64,000 bases of DNA from Sphingobacterium composti (GTDB taxonomy: Bacteria > Bacteroidota > Bacteroidia > Sphingobacteriales > Sphingobacteriaceae). Where the stretch lies: contig NZ_WUQZ01000018.1 in NCBI RefSeq assembly GCF_009829075.1, positions 1 to 64,000 on the forward strand, read 5' to 3'. This document shows, in pieces, positions 16,491 to 26,431 of this stretch. Position numbers and translations under genes: made by a program. How positions within the stretch are numbered: position 1 is the stretch's first letter; each line of letters starts with the position of its first letter. The notes below the pieces were generated by a model. It was not told the DNA's origin. It saw nothing but the letters and a program-made list of their open reading frames with translations, and ran no database searches.

Positions 16491-17525
16491 ATGAAAAAGA
16501 ATTTTTTTACATTAATAATTGGTATAGTTACTACACTCGCAGTAAATGCACAAGTGGAAAACTTATCCAATAGTACGAAGCCAGTTCATGAAAAGGAACC
16601 TCCTGTGGATGGTTATGTAGTGAAATCTGATGTAGAGAATCGCAAGGTTATACCTTACGCTCCTATTCGTCAGACGGATGTGGCATTTAGCAAGCGTATA
16701 TGGCGTGAGATTGATTTACGCGAAAAGATGAATCAAGCTTTTGCTTCTCCTAAGGCGCGCCTTATGGATATTATAGTAGAAGCTATTCAGAATGGTGAAT
16801 TGACAGCTTATGATCCTACGCCTACGAAGAATGATCCTAATGGCGATAGTTTCAAGAATATTTTGCCAATAGATCAAGTAATGGCTAGATTGGGTGGTGA
16901 TAGTGTATTGGTAGAGCAATATAACGAAAACAATGAAGTTATTGGCTCACACTACGAAATGCGCGACTGGAGTGGCGAAAGTGTTTTGAAATTCAGAATT
17001 AAGGAAGATTGGATTTTTGATAAACAAAGAGCTGTATTTGAACCAAGAATTATTGGAATTGCGCCATTAATTACACCTCAAATACCAGGAGCAGAAGTGT
17101 TTACTTCGGCGACTACTGCTACACCTGCGGCAAGTAATGTTGATCCATTCGATCCATTTGCAGTACAGTCGCAAGAGCAAGAAGCAAATTCTTCAAATCA
17201 GCCACAAGCTCCTGTTGCAGCAGCACCTGCAGTAGATAACTTTGGCCCACAGGTAGATGCTACTCCTGCTTTTTGGATTTATTTTCCAGAAGCACGACAC
17301 GTTTTTGTGAATAAAGAGGTTGTGAATCGCCATAGTGATGCTACAGGCTTGAGTTATGATGATGTCTTTATAAAACGTTTATTTTCAAGTTATATAATTA
17401 AGCAGTCTAATTCAGAAGATTTACGTATTAAAGATTATATCAAAGACGATATTGATAGGTTATTAGAATCGGAACGTATCAAAAAAGCGTTAATGGATTA
17501 TGAGCAGGACCTATGGTCTTACTAA
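16491..17525 (+). CDS. gldN: Type IX secretion ring protein GldN
   Basis: A 344-residue protein with signal peptide MKKNFFTLIIGIVTTLAVNAQ. The GldN/PorN family segment follows: SKRIWREIDLREKMNQAF near 75, FRIKEDWIFDKQRAVFEPRI near 170, and a Pro/Ala/Gln-rich linker at about 205-250. The C-terminal segment (PAFWIYFPEARHVFVNKEV) precedes a helical end (DYIKDDIDRLLESERIKKAL). It partners GldK in the periplasmic ring and ends the operon. gldJ is not adjacent. Confidence 0.95.
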   Translation: MKKNFFTLIIGIVTTLAVNAQVENLSNSTKPVHEKEPPVDGYVVKSDVENRKVIPYAPIRQTDVAFSKRIWREIDLREKMNQAFASPKARLMDIIVEAIQNGELTAYDPTPTKNDPNGDSFKNILPIDQVMARLGGDSVLVEQYNENNEVIGSHYEMRDWSGESVLKFRIKEDWIFDKQRAVFEPRIIGIAPLITPQIPGAEVFTSATTATPAASNVDPFDPFAVQSQEQEANSSNQPQAPVAAAPAVDNFGPQVDATPAFWIYFPEARHVFVNKEVVNRHSDATGLSYDDVFIKRLFSSYIIKQSNSEDLRIKDYIKDDIDRLLESERIKKALMDYEQDLWSY

Positions 17526-17681
17526 TTGGTGATTTGAATCACTAGAAAATATAAAATATTTCTACAAATTTGGTCGTGTATTTTATGTCTATTGTATATA
17601 GATATAAAATATGGAAAGAGTTAAAAATGTAGAAATATTTTTTTTTATGTTTGTACATACTTGGTAAAAAACTAAAAGCTT

Positions 17682-18548
17682 GTGAAACTAAAATCTGTTG
17701 ATAGCATTTCTGGAATTACTCCTAATGATTTTGTTAGAGATTATCTAAACAAAAGTCAGCCAGTGATCTTGAAAGACTTTATTAGTAAGGATAGTGCTTG
17801 CTGGTCAAAATGGAGCTACGACTATTTCAAGGAAATAGCCGGTGATGTCAAAATTGATGTTTACGGTAAAGAAGAAGAGGGACAGAACTATGCCGCAAGT
17901 CCTCCAGTAGGAAAAATGACTTTCGGGCAGTATTTGGATAAAATAAGCTCAGAACCTACCGAACTACGATTATTCTTATTCAATTTATTGAAGATTCGTC
18001 CTGAATTGAAAAAGGATGTTATTTATAACGATGTGACAGGAGGAAAGGTTTTGCAAGGTTTGCCTTATATGTTTTTTGGTGGAGAAGGCTCTGCAACACG
18101 TAATCACTTCGATATTGATATGTCGCATGTATTTATATCTCAATTTCAAGGTTATAAGCGTATTTGGTTGTTCCCCAATGACCAATCAGATCTAATGTAT
18201 AAATTACCTTACAATTTTCATAGTATCGCCAATCTGAAAACTAGCAGTCTGGAGGAATATCCAGCATTGAAATATTTGGAAGGATATGAAGTAATTATCG
18301 GTCCTGGTGAGACATGTTATATGCCTGCAGGATGGTGGCACTATATCCAATACGAAACAGAAGGTTATTCTATTTCGGTACGCGCCTTAGCCAATTCTTT
18401 GGGTGAAAAATTAAAAGGTGCTCGCAACTTATTTATTACGCGTCATTTTGATGACACCATGCGTAAAATTTTTAAGGACAAATGGTTGCATTACAAAATA
18501 GACAGAGCTCGTAAACGTGCCGATAAGGCAATGAAGAAATATAAGTAA
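17682..18548 (+). CDS. Cupin-like/JmjC-type Fe(II)/2-oxoglutarate dioxygenase-like protein
   Basis: A 288-residue protein starting at GTG. It has the Cupin_8/JmjC fold order: SQPVILKDFI near 25, the iron-binding HxD in NHFDIDMSH (about 141-144), VFISQFQGYKRIWLFP, and the distal histidine in PAGWWHYIQYE (about 219). Known members hydroxylate amino-acid side chains using Fe(II), oxygen and 2-oxoglutarate. No signal peptide, so cytoplasmic. The target is unknown. It is separated from gldN by 156 bases in which I see nothing distinctive, so it probably has its own promoter. Confidence 0.85.
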   Translation: MKLKSVDSISGITPNDFVRDYLNKSQPVILKDFISKDSACWSKWSYDYFKEIAGDVKIDVYGKEEEGQNYAASPPVGKMTFGQYLDKISSEPTELRLFLFNLLKIRPELKKDVIYNDVTGGKVLQGLPYMFFGGEGSATRNHFDIDMSHVFISQFQGYKRIWLFPNDQSDLMYKLPYNFHSIANLKTSSLEEYPALKYLEGYEVIIGPGETCYMPAGWWHYIQYETEGYSISVRALANSLGEKLKGARNLFITRHFDDTMRKIFKDKWLHYKIDRARKRADKAMKKYK

Positions 18549-18550
18549 AC

Positions 18551-18581
18551 AAAAATGGTCGAATTCTATTCGACCATTTTT
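18551..18581. terminator. Bidirectional intrinsic terminator
   Basis: 14-bp perfect stem (18551-18564 / 18568-18581) with loop TCT, flanked by A-run and T-run. It lies between the convergent cupin and addB-like genes. Confidence 0.85.
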
Positions 18582-18582
18582 G

Positions 18583-21483
18583 TTATTCAAACACTTCGTC
18601 CTCCTCTTTCATAGCATTACGGTAAAATAGAGTGTATGGGTCAGATTCATAAATATGTGCTTCAGGATTGTGCTTAAAAGGAATTTCAGGATTGAAAATT
18701 TCTTCTAATGTTGTTTTTAAAAATTTAACAAATTCTTCTTTTTGTTCGGCTAAAAATTCATCTTGCATCACAGCACCACGACTTCCGTAAAATATAGTTC
18801 CTTCTTCACGCATTTTGCGAGCTACGTAAAGGTTCGGTTCTAGATTGTTAATTCCAGTTTTTTGTTCAAATACATAAGCGTAGAAAAGCGTTTGCACTAA
18901 GGCTTTGTTTTCTGTATTTGCTGCAAAAACTTTATCAATAGAGGAGAATTTCACCACATCAGCACCGGTTTTGTAATCTACAATGCGTGTCTTGACTTCA
19001 CCCAAATCGGTTACAACCTCATCTACACGGTCAATGATACCATAGATTTGTACGTTTTCCTCTTTACCATTTACATGGATTGAGAAGTCAAGAACATAAT
19101 CTTCGTCATTTTCTAATTCGATAATACGGAAAGACTGATAGTTATCGGCATCGTATTCCAAATACATTTTGACATATTCGCTCGCAATCTTATGCATGAT
19201 GCGTTGCAAACTATTTAGTTCTTTTAATTCGGTAATCTCAACTCCGTACTGCTTAGCTATTTCGAGAATGATAAGTGTATCAACTTCATTGATTTTATCT
19301 CTTAGTACTTGAGTTGAAGTAAACTCTTTCAGACCTTTATATGGTTTCAGAATAGTTTCCATCACATTGTGAATGACTGTACCCAATACATTCATCTCGA
19401 ATTCTTGTGAAATACGTGGTGGTTCTTTAATTTCAGCCACATGCTTAAAAAAGAATTGCAAGGGCGACAACAAATAAGTAGTTAATGCTGTTGCCGAAAT
19501 TTTGGCTTTGCCATCTATATATTTTGCGCGCATTGTCTCCCACACTTTTCTTGTTTTGGGAATAATGAGTTCTTCCTCTTTTGGCGGAAATAGGATAGGT
19601 TGCTGTTGTTGTCTTTTAATAAATTTGAACTTACTTTCAAATTCTAGCTGACGAATAAATCTACTTTCTTCGCCTGTGCTACTTTCGTCTACAATGCTGT
19701 TGTAGAATAAATGAATACCTGTACTATATTGCAAATGGCGATAGAATAAGTAAGCCGAAAGGGCATCTTGATTTTCCAAAATAGGTAAGCCATATGCTCT
19801 ACGTAAAGTATTGGGTAGAAATGTCGGAGAGCTTGAAGTTTTAGGTAAAATGCCTTCATTCGCTCCTAAAACATATACATTATCAAAATTTAGACATCGG
19901 CTTTCGAGCAACCCCATGATTTGTAATCCATTCAACGGGTCACCTTCGATAGCCGAATTAATAGGCGCAATTGCTTTTCGGATTAACCCAATTTGAAAGA
20001 GAATACTCAATTCAGGAATCTTCTCAAAACCTAGATGCAATTGGTTCAAAACTTTTTTGGTTTCAATCAAGAGATTGGCATCAATTTGCTTAATTTGGGA
20101 ATCAAGTGCTAATGAGACGAGCAGCTCATCCAACAAATGTATCAAGGTCGCAATGACTTCTTTCGAAGAATTCAATGGTCTGAAGAAATGTGGTAATACA
20201 GCGTTTTTTACATTGATATCCTCAATATTGATTTCAAAAAGTTGTTTATCCGCTATGAACTTTTGTAGTTCTGTTTTTTCTTTGCTACTAACTTTTGTAA
20301 GTGGATTGTTTAAGTAAGTTTCTACTTCTTGATATGTAACTTTAGTTTTTTTGAGGTGTGAAATTTGTTCATGCACACGCATCCATAAATCCAGAATTCC
20401 AAATATCGGTGATTGTGTCAACGGAAAACCTGTCGTAATATTGACTTTAACATTGGGCAAACTTTGCAACAATGGAACCAATAAAGATTCATCAGCCAAT
20501 AGAATTGCCGAAGTATTACCTTCTTTTTCATTTTCTACTAAAACATCGTGAAGTAGTTTAGTTTGACTCACTTTTCCTGTTGAAGCATATAGATGAATGT
20601 TGTCTTCACGCGAACCAATAATATTAGGAGCTTCGCCCAATGCATTTTGTAGTCCTGTTTGGAAAATATTTCTTCGGATAAATAAGCCTGCTTCTTGCTG
20701 TTTGTCCTCTAAGTAATAAGCATCAGCATCGAAATAGAACAAGGCCTTATCTTCTTCTTGCCATTGTTTGAACAATTTTGCTTCTGCATTATTCAGGGCA
20801 TTGAATCCTACAAAAAGTGTTTTTTGGAAGGGCTGTACCAATGCTTTGGAATCCAAAATACCATCAGCTAGCTGTCTATATAATGTTGGATAATTAGTTT
20901 GATTCTGCTCCGTGAGTTTTTGTTTGAATGCACGATACAATATAGGAAGTCTTTTCCATAGTTTTAAAAAGCGTTCCTGCACACCTGTGTGACCAGCAAT
21001 ACTAAACGATTGCCAAAACTGCCGAATGAAATCTTGCTGTTCCTTGGTCAAATGCTGAAACTCAATATCGATTTTGCTCGTATCGTACAATTCCATATAG
21101 ATATGATCGATATTTACTAAATCATAGTCTAATTGTCCAAAGTCACTCAATATGATTTCTGCGATAGGATAAAATTCTTCTAGCGTTTCGGGTTGGAGAC
21201 CTTCTTTCGCCAAAAGTTCATTGTGCAATTCATACAGATAAAAGAATTGTGTCAATTGGCTCACTTGTTCAGCTTCTGAAGCCAAACTGACAAACTCTTG
21301 AATAGTAAAAAATTGTGGCGACCATATCGCATGGCCAAACGTATCTGCAAGATGTTTCTTGAGGTAAGTTATAGGACGTTTATTGTTAAATACTATCGCT
21401 ATTTCGGATAGGTTTTTTCCAAAGCGTTGTTTAATGTCTTCTGCTACTAGTGCTAAAAATGCTGTATTCATATGTTGAATCAA
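18583..21483 (-). CDS. AddB/RecB-family PD-(D/E)XK exonuclease subunit
   Basis: A 966-residue protein. The N-terminal part is an inactivated helicase-like scaffold (VYVLGANEGILPKT near 530 is the UvrD-like motif retained by AddB). The C-terminal PD-(D/E)XK nuclease contains IYGIIDRVDEV near 815 and RIVDYKTGAD near 831. It would work with the upstream AddA-like protein in processing double-strand breaks for RecA. It is downstream of the helicase gene on the same strand, separated by a 159-base structured spacer. Sequence conservation is weak, so AddB is assigned from motifs and neighbour. Confidence 0.88.
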   Translation of the reverse strand: MIQHMNTAFLALVAEDIKQRFGKNLSEIAIVFNNKRPITYLKKHLADTFGHAIWSPQFFTIQEFVSLASEAEQVSQLTQFFYLYELHNELLAKEGLQPETLEEFYPIAEIILSDFGQLDYDLVNIDHIYMELYDTSKIDIEFQHLTKEQQDFIRQFWQSFSIAGHTGVQERFLKLWKRLPILYRAFKQKLTEQNQTNYPTLYRQLADGILDSKALVQPFQKTLFVGFNALNNAEAKLFKQWQEEDKALFYFDADAYYLEDKQQEAGLFIRRNIFQTGLQNALGEAPNIIGSREDNIHLYASTGKVSQTKLLHDVLVENEKEGNTSAILLADESLLVPLLQSLPNVKVNITTGFPLTQSPIFGILDLWMRVHEQISHLKKTKVTYQEVETYLNNPLTKVSSKEKTELQKFIADKQLFEINIEDINVKNAVLPHFFRPLNSSKEVIATLIHLLDELLVSLALDSQIKQIDANLLIETKKVLNQLHLGFEKIPELSILFQIGLIRKAIAPINSAIEGDPLNGLQIMGLLESRCLNFDNVYVLGANEGILPKTSSSPTFLPNTLRRAYGLPILENQDALSAYLFYRHLQYSTGIHLFYNSIVDESSTGEESRFIRQLEFESKFKFIKRQQQQPILFPPKEEELIIPKTRKVWETMRAKYIDGKAKISATALTTYLLSPLQFFFKHVAEIKEPPRISQEFEMNVLGTVIHNVMETILKPYKGLKEFTSTQVLRDKINEVDTLIILEIAKQYGVEITELKELNSLQRIMHKIASEYVKMYLEYDADNYQSFRIIELENDEDYVLDFSIHVNGKEENVQIYGIIDRVDEVVTDLGEVKTRIVDYKTGADVVKFSSIDKVFAANTENKALVQTLFYAYVFEQKTGINNLEPNLYVARKMREEGTIFYGSRGAVMQDEFLAEQKEEFVKFLKTTLEEIFNPEIPFKHNPEAHIYESDPYTLFYRNAMKEEDEVFE

Positions 21484-21496
21484 CTTTGTTTTCTTA

Positions 21497-21634
21497 AGCC
21501 CTCATGCCGGGCAGGCAATTACTTTTTTCCACAAAAAGTAATCAAAAACTCGTCGCTGAAAAATTTTGCACGAAGTCTCTTCCTTATTGCAAACGCAAAA
21601 TTTTGTAAGGCGACATTTGTCGGAACTACTTCGG
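21497..21634. repeat. Structured intergenic repeat-like element between addA and addB
   Basis: The 159-base spacer is unusually rich in nested inverted repeats. ATTACTTTTT at 21518-21527 pairs with 21533-21542. GCCC/GGGC arms lie at about 21498-21512. AAAATTTTGC pairs with GCAAAATTTT across about 21558-21603, and CGACA/TGTCG lies near 21613. The ATTACTTTTT-TCCAC-AAAAAGTAAT unit resembles dispersed intergenic repeats I associate with Bacteroidota genomes. Only one copy is in this window, so the repeat status is inference. Confidence 0.45.
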
Positions 21635-21642
21635 TTTCTTGT

Positions 21643-24600
21643 TTATTTTACTTCCATTAAATCATTGGATTTAGCATAGAATAGAAATCCTCTGATATTT
21701 TTATAGCCCAAATTTTGTAAGGCATTCATGTATTGGTCGACCTGTGTCTTATGCTCGATATAGTTGTCGCCAGTAAATTTGAAATCCAAAATTATTGTTT
21801 CATCCTCCTTCGTGAATACCTTGTCCGGACGCAATGTGCGTCCATCAGCGGTGATTATAGCGGCTTCATTCCAAATCTTATAATCTCCCGAAAGCCATTG
21901 ATTAATTTGCGGATGATGCCAAATTTGGTAGATTTCTTTTTCAAGCAAATCTTTGTTTTCTAAGGCTAAAACACCTTCGTCAATATACCTTGCTATGATT
22001 TTCTGAATATCGGACTCTTTAGAAGCTTCAGCCATGACTTCGTGTGCTAGAATACCATATTGAGATGCTTTTTCGAGCATCAGAATAGTATTAATCGTAC
22101 GTTTGCTGTTCTTATCTAACGCATTTTCCATTGCGACTGAAATCGGATAATGTGACAAGGCTATTTGTCCTTCGGCGTTTGAATCTTCCTTATTTTCCTT
22201 TTTGACAATGTTGTCTACTGCCAATTTATTTTCTTCCAATTGGAATGGTGCATTCGAATGGTCCAATACTTGATAAATGACATCTGAAATCAAATCGTCA
22301 CAAATTTTTGCTTCTCCAGTTTTCTTATCTGTAGCAAAAGCTGGTGCTGTAATATAAATATGTTCTACAGCGCGTGTCGTTGCTACATATAATGTATTCA
22401 ACGAATCCATGTAGTTGAATAGTTTTTCGTCGAAATATTGTTGGTAAAATATAGATTTTCCAACAGAAGAACTGTATTTAATAGGAATTCTACCCAATTG
22501 ACCAAATGGTGTATTTTCTGTATTTATCCAAAAATCACCATTGGTCATACCATCCAACGTCCACGAGCAAAATGGAATCATGACTACATCATAAGCCAAT
22601 CCTTTAGATTTATGAATGGTCGTGACCTCAATAGCGTTTACCTTACCATTTGACGGCAATACAGCTTTATTGCCATCTTCGTCCCAGAATTCCAAAAACT
22701 GATTGATGCCGCGTTCACCATTTGCGGTGAAATTGCCTACAATATCTTTGAAGGTTAAGATGTATGGCAAATGCACATTGTTTTCGCTCGTGAAGCCATA
22801 AATCTCAATCAACTTTTCCACAAGATGAACTAAAGGCAATTTTTGCCAAGTATTCCAATCTTCAATTAATCTTTCGGGAAGTAATGTTTTTAAATTTTCA
22901 ATCTTATTTTCTTTGAAAAGAAGCCATGCATTTGGGTCAAAAGAGGTTTGATTTTGGATGATTTGATACAGATAAACCATGCGTGCATGATGAATGACAT
23001 GCTTGTCACTGTTATAAACAAACGCTTTCAAGGATTCGACCAGAAGATTGATGGCGTCGTTGGAAGCCAAAGACAGGGCATCTCCAGAAATTACATCAAA
23101 ACTTATACCTGTAGCGTTTTTGTATTCCATCAGCTTTTGAATAAGGAGCATCGCTTGCTTGTTACTTCTTACTAAAATTCCAATCTGTTTGGCTTCATAG
23201 CGCTTTGTTGAAATCCATTCGCCAACTTTTTCACAAAGTCGCTCGATGGATTCTTCTTGAGCTTGATTTGCCCGCCAGCGATTATCATCTACTGGTATGT
23301 ACTCAATTTCGATTGAACCTTGATTTGAATTGTCATTTAATTTGAAGTCTGGAATTTCCTGCCCACTATTTTCATAAGCACGTACTAGCATGCTATCATT
23401 CTGCGCTTGACGCCACCAACGCAATCCTTCTTCTGATAATTCGGTTTGTGCTGCATCATTCAATACATTTTGCAAATGTGTTGGTATCGTTTGGTACAAA
23501 TAATTATTGAATCGAATAATGTTTGGAAGACTACGGAAATTAGTTTCTAGATTTCCATTTTCGATAAAATGCTTTTTTCCTTCTTCATCCAAATGAAAAT
23601 TTTGTGTGACTTGTTCTTCTACTTGTTGCAACAGAATGCGCCAATCACCATTTCGCCATCGGTAAATGCTTTGTTTAACATCTCCTACAATCAAATGCTC
23701 ATTTTGTAATCCTTCGGTATTACTTAATGCATTTAACAATAAGGGGCTGTAGTTCTTCCATTGTATACGTGAAGTGTCTTGAAACTCATCAAACAGGAAA
23801 TAATTATAGCGATTGCCAATTTTTTCCCAAATAAATGTTGGATCATTATGTGCATCCAATCCCAACTTATTCAGCAATATTTGTGAATCCGAAATTAGTT
23901 GCGCGCTGTTTTCTTTCCGCCATACACTCAATAAATCCGACATCTCTTTGAGTAAGCGCAAATAATACAGATTTCCTTGAACAGCCTTATAAGCAATGTA
24001 TGATGGAAATAGAGCAAATATTTGATTAATCTTATCAAGAATCAATTTAAAAGAATTGATTAAATCATATCTTATTTCTTTCTTTTTAGAACAAAATACC
24101 TCATCATAATTATTTAGTGCAAGTAACTTATCAAATATCTCTTCTTGAATCTTAGAAGGAGATAATTTTGCTGGTTCGACTTTAATTCTATAAGCTGTGA
24201 ATATCTTATTATTTTTTCCCTGTTTTAATTCTTCAGGGTCTGCTCCTGAAGTTTCGACTGTATTTTTATATTCTTTGAGTATTTCAGAAAGAATTGATTC
24301 AAACTCTTGCGTTTTATCAAAAATCTCTTTGTTCAGTAAATTAAAAACCTGATTGGTGTCTGCAGAAGCTAATGCTCCGTCAAATTCTTGAAAATTTTCC
24401 GAGAATATCAAACCGGCTAATTGACTCAATTGATTGCGATAATTCCAGTTCTCATTGTTAGCTATTTTCTTTTCGGCGTAACCGATAATCCATTCCAATA
24501 ATTCGGGTTTTTCATCCAACAGTTGATTCAGCATCATAGTCAAATCCGCTTTGACCTTGTTGGTATTCATTTCGATTTTATATCCTGCATCCAAATTCAA

Positions 24601-24987
24601 TTCATACGTAAAAGAACGGATAACCTTTTGAGAAAAGCCATCAATCGTACTAATCGTAAAATGACTGTAATCGTGCAAAATTCTCCGGTAGACGCGATGT
24701 GCTTTTTCTTGAATCAAGTGAGCTGACCATTTTGGATTTTTATCCAACAACAATTTTCTGAAACTCTCAATTTTATCCGATTTATCTCCTGTAGCCAAAC
24801 CTTGCAAAACCGAAAGAATACGTTCTTTCATCTCGGCAGTAGCTTTGTTGGTGAATGTAACAGCTAGAATTTCTCTGTAACTGTTCTCATTGGTTAGCAG
24901 CAACGTAATATAATGAAGGGTCAGGCTAAATGTTTTACCAGAACCTGCGGATGCTTTCAGAATTTTTAATGGAGCTACATGCGTCAT
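21643..24987 (-). CDS. UvrD/AddA-type ATP-dependent helicase-exonuclease
   Basis: A 1114-residue protein with superfamily-1A motifs in order: Walker A KASAGSGKTFSL (about 10-21), motif Ia ILAVTFTNKATAEMKER (about 40-56), DEFQDTSRIQW (about 405), VGDVKQSIYRWRNGD (about 435), motif V-like TIHKSKGLAYDVVMIPF (about 795) and ATTRA near 870. The C-terminus has nuclease residues RPDKVF and IILDFKF (about 1055-1070). It is the helicase/nuclease partner of the AddB-like protein. It starts just upstream of the divergent rpsP promoter. Confidence 0.93.
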   Translation of the reverse strand: MTHVAPLKILKASAGSGKTFSLTLHYITLLLTNENSYREILAVTFTNKATAEMKERILSVLQGLATGDKSDKIESFRKLLLDKNPKWSAHLIQEKAHRVYRRILHDYSHFTISTIDGFSQKVIRSFTYELNLDAGYKIEMNTNKVKADLTMMLNQLLDEKPELLEWIIGYAEKKIANNENWNYRNQLSQLAGLIFSENFQEFDGALASADTNQVFNLLNKEIFDKTQEFESILSEILKEYKNTVETSGADPEELKQGKNNKIFTAYRIKVEPAKLSPSKIQEEIFDKLLALNNYDEVFCSKKKEIRYDLINSFKLILDKINQIFALFPSYIAYKAVQGNLYYLRLLKEMSDLLSVWRKENSAQLISDSQILLNKLGLDAHNDPTFIWEKIGNRYNYFLFDEFQDTSRIQWKNYSPLLLNALSNTEGLQNEHLIVGDVKQSIYRWRNGDWRILLQQVEEQVTQNFHLDEEGKKHFIENGNLETNFRSLPNIIRFNNYLYQTIPTHLQNVLNDAAQTELSEEGLRWWRQAQNDSMLVRAYENSGQEIPDFKLNDNSNQGSIEIEYIPVDDNRWRANQAQEESIERLCEKVGEWISTKRYEAKQIGILVRSNKQAMLLIQKLMEYKNATGISFDVISGDALSLASNDAINLLVESLKAFVYNSDKHVIHHARMVYLYQIIQNQTSFDPNAWLLFKENKIENLKTLLPERLIEDWNTWQKLPLVHLVEKLIEIYGFTSENNVHLPYILTFKDIVGNFTANGERGINQFLEFWDEDGNKAVLPSNGKVNAIEVTTIHKSKGLAYDVVMIPFCSWTLDGMTNGDFWINTENTPFGQLGRIPIKYSSSVGKSIFYQQYFDEKLFNYMDSLNTLYVATTRAVEHIYITAPAFATDKKTGEAKICDDLISDVIYQVLDHSNAPFQLEENKLAVDNIVKKENKEDSNAEGQIALSHYPISVAMENALDKNSKRTINTILMLEKASQYGILAHEVMAEASKESDIQKIIARYIDEGVLALENKDLLEKEIYQIWHHPQINQWLSGDYKIWNEAAIITADGRTLRPDKVFTKEDETIILDFKFTGDNYIEHKTQVDQYMNALQNLGYKNIRGFLFYAKSNDLMEVK

Positions 24988-25093
24988 TTTCGAAATATGA
25001 TTTGGAAGATTGAAAATACACTAAAATCATGGCTTAATCAAACACAATGTGAATTGGTCTCATTTAAAGCTTTTTAGTTTGAAAAAATCTTTT

Positions 25094-25101
25094 TATCTTT
25101 G
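25094..25101 (+). promoter_or_regulatory. -7 box of the rpsP promoter
   Basis: TATCTTTG fits TAnnTTTG exactly and lies 58 bases before the rpsP ATG, in the addA/rpsP divergent region. A TTTG at 25078 is closer than the usual -33 spacing, so the upstream element is unclear. Confidence 0.55.
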
Positions 25102-25158
25102 CGTCCCCTCTTACATGAAGTACGGGGGATATGTTGAATACATAAATAATTACAAAAC

Positions 25159-25683
25159 ATGGCAACTAAAATCAGATTGCAAAGACATGGTAAAAAAGGA
25201 CGTCCTTTTTACCACCTAGTAGTAGCAGATTCACGTGCTCCACGTGATGGTAAATTCATCGAACGTATCGGTTCTTACAACCCAAACACAAATCCAGCGA
25301 CTATCGTTTTGGATTTTGACAAAGCTTTGGATTGGATGAACAAAGGTGCGCAACCTACAGACACAGCTCGTGCTATCCTTTCTTACAAAGGTGTATTGTA
25401 CAAAAAACACTTGCAAGGTGGTTTGAAAAAAGGTGCTTTTGATGAGGCTGCTTTAGAAGAAAAATTTGCTGCTTGGACTGCATCTAACGAAGCAAAAATT
25501 GCGGGTAAAAAAGACGGTTTAGCAAACACTAAAGAAGAAGCTAAAAAAGCTGCTTTAGTTGCTGAGGCTGCTAAAAAAGAAGCTAAAGCTGCTGCTATCG
25601 CTGCTAAAAATGCTCCTGTTGCTGAAGAAGCACCAGCTGAAGAAGCGGAAGCTACTGAAAACACTGAAGAAACTGAAGGTTAA
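25159..25683 (+). CDS. rpsP: 30S ribosomal protein bS16 with long acidic/alanine-rich tail
   Basis: A 174-residue protein. The first ~85 residues are canonical bS16 ([42 protein letters not shown]). From about 95 a low-complexity Ala/Lys/Glu extension runs to EETEG, about double the length of E. coli S16. Tails of this sort are common in Bacteroidota S16. It heads an rpsP-rimM pair separated by a terminator-like hairpin. Confidence 0.97.
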   Translation: MATKIRLQRHGKKGRPFYHLVVADSRAPRDGKFIERIGSYNPNTNPATIVLDFDKALDWMNKGAQPTDTARAILSYKGVLYKKHLQGGLKKGAFDEAALEEKFAAWTASNEAKIAGKKDGLANTKEEAKKAALVAEAAKKEAKAAAIAAKNAPVAEEAPAEEAEATENTEETEG

Positions 25684-25706
25684 TCCTTTCATAAAGTATT
25701 CAAATG

Positions 25707-25738
25707 AGCCGATTCATATTTTGAATCGGCTTTTTTTA
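25707..25738 (+). terminator. Intrinsic terminator/attenuator between rpsP and rimM
   Basis: 10-bp stem AGCCGATTCA/TGAATCGGCT (25707-25716 / 25722-25731) followed by TTTTTTTA. It would give rpsP excess over rimM if it is a partial terminator. Confidence 0.8.
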
Positions 25739-25795
25739 TAGTGGAGGCCTCTACAGTCTCTTTTATTTTTTAATTTTGTCTTTTTAAATTATAGC

Positions 25796-26320
25796 ATGAC
25801 AATAGAGGAAAGTTTTTACATCGGATATGTATCCAAGACACGCGGTCTAAAAGGGGAAGTGCAATTGTTTTTCGAATTTGAGGATTACGACGAATTGGAT
25901 TTGGATGTTATTTTTCTTGAAGTAAACAAAAAGTTAGTTCCTTATTTTGTTGATGCTATCAAATTACAGAAAAATAGTACAGCTTATGCTACATTTGAAG
26001 ATGTAGACCATATCGATAAAGCGCAAGCGATAGTACGTCGCAAAATGTATCTTCCGAACGACAAAATGCCGGAGCGCGACCCGGATGATTTTCGTTATAC
26101 GGATTTGGTAGGCTTTTTGGTGATTGATGAAGAGCATGGTGAGTTGGGGGAGATTACAGAAGTCCGTGAAATGCCACAGCAATTTATCGCTACTGTTGAT
26201 ATGGATGGCAAGGAGTTGATGTTTCCGTTGTCCGAAGATTTGATCTTGGATATTGATGCAGAAGAAGAAGTTATCGAAGTTGACTTGCCAGAAGGTTTGG
26301 TTGATTTGTATAAAGAGTAA
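25796..26320 (+). CDS. rimM: 16S rRNA processing protein RimM
   Basis: A 174-residue protein of usual RimM length. The N-terminal domain begins FYIGYVSKTRGLKGEVQLFF. The C-terminal PRC-barrel begins near 95 (RYTDLVGFLVIDEEHGELGEI) and ends LIPLSEDLILDID-like (MFPLSEDLILDIDAEEE). It binds uS19 and assists maturation of the 30S head. The neighbour rpsP is the classical partner gene. Confidence 0.96.
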   Translation: MTIEESFYIGYVSKTRGLKGEVQLFFEFEDYDELDLDVIFLEVNKKLVPYFVDAIKLQKNSTAYATFEDVDHIDKAQAIVRRKMYLPNDKMPERDPDDFRYTDLVGFLVIDEEHGELGEITEVREMPQQFIATVDMDGKELMFPLSEDLILDIDAEEEVIEVDLPEGLVDLYKE

Positions 26321-26348
26321 AAAAGGAAGATTTAATCTTCCTTTTTTT
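26321..26348 (+). terminator. Intrinsic terminator after rimM
   Basis: 11-bp perfect stem AAAAGGAAGAT/ATCTTCCTTTT with loop TTA and a following T-run. It begins at the rimM stop. Confidence 0.85.
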
Positions 26349-26431
26349 GTTTATTAACCTAGATTAATTTTTCTGATTTTATATCTACATATTTTTGAGT
26401 ATCTTATTACTAATTAAAGCAAGGAGCAGAT

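Noticed and set aside
12908..17525. A full type IX secretion locus with cargo proteins
   Set aside because: Only gldKLMN are present; no gldJ, sprA/sov or por genes and no protein with a recognisable type IX C-terminal sorting domain were seen in the window.
21472..21660. 62-codon plus-strand frame across the addA/addB spacer
   Set aside because: It is formed by the inverted-repeat spacer itself; similar translated repeats are often mis-annotated as hypothetical proteins.
25383..25664. Minus-strand Ala/Ser-rich frame opposite the rpsP tail
   Set aside because: It mirrors the repetitive Ala/Lys/Glu codons of the S16 extension.
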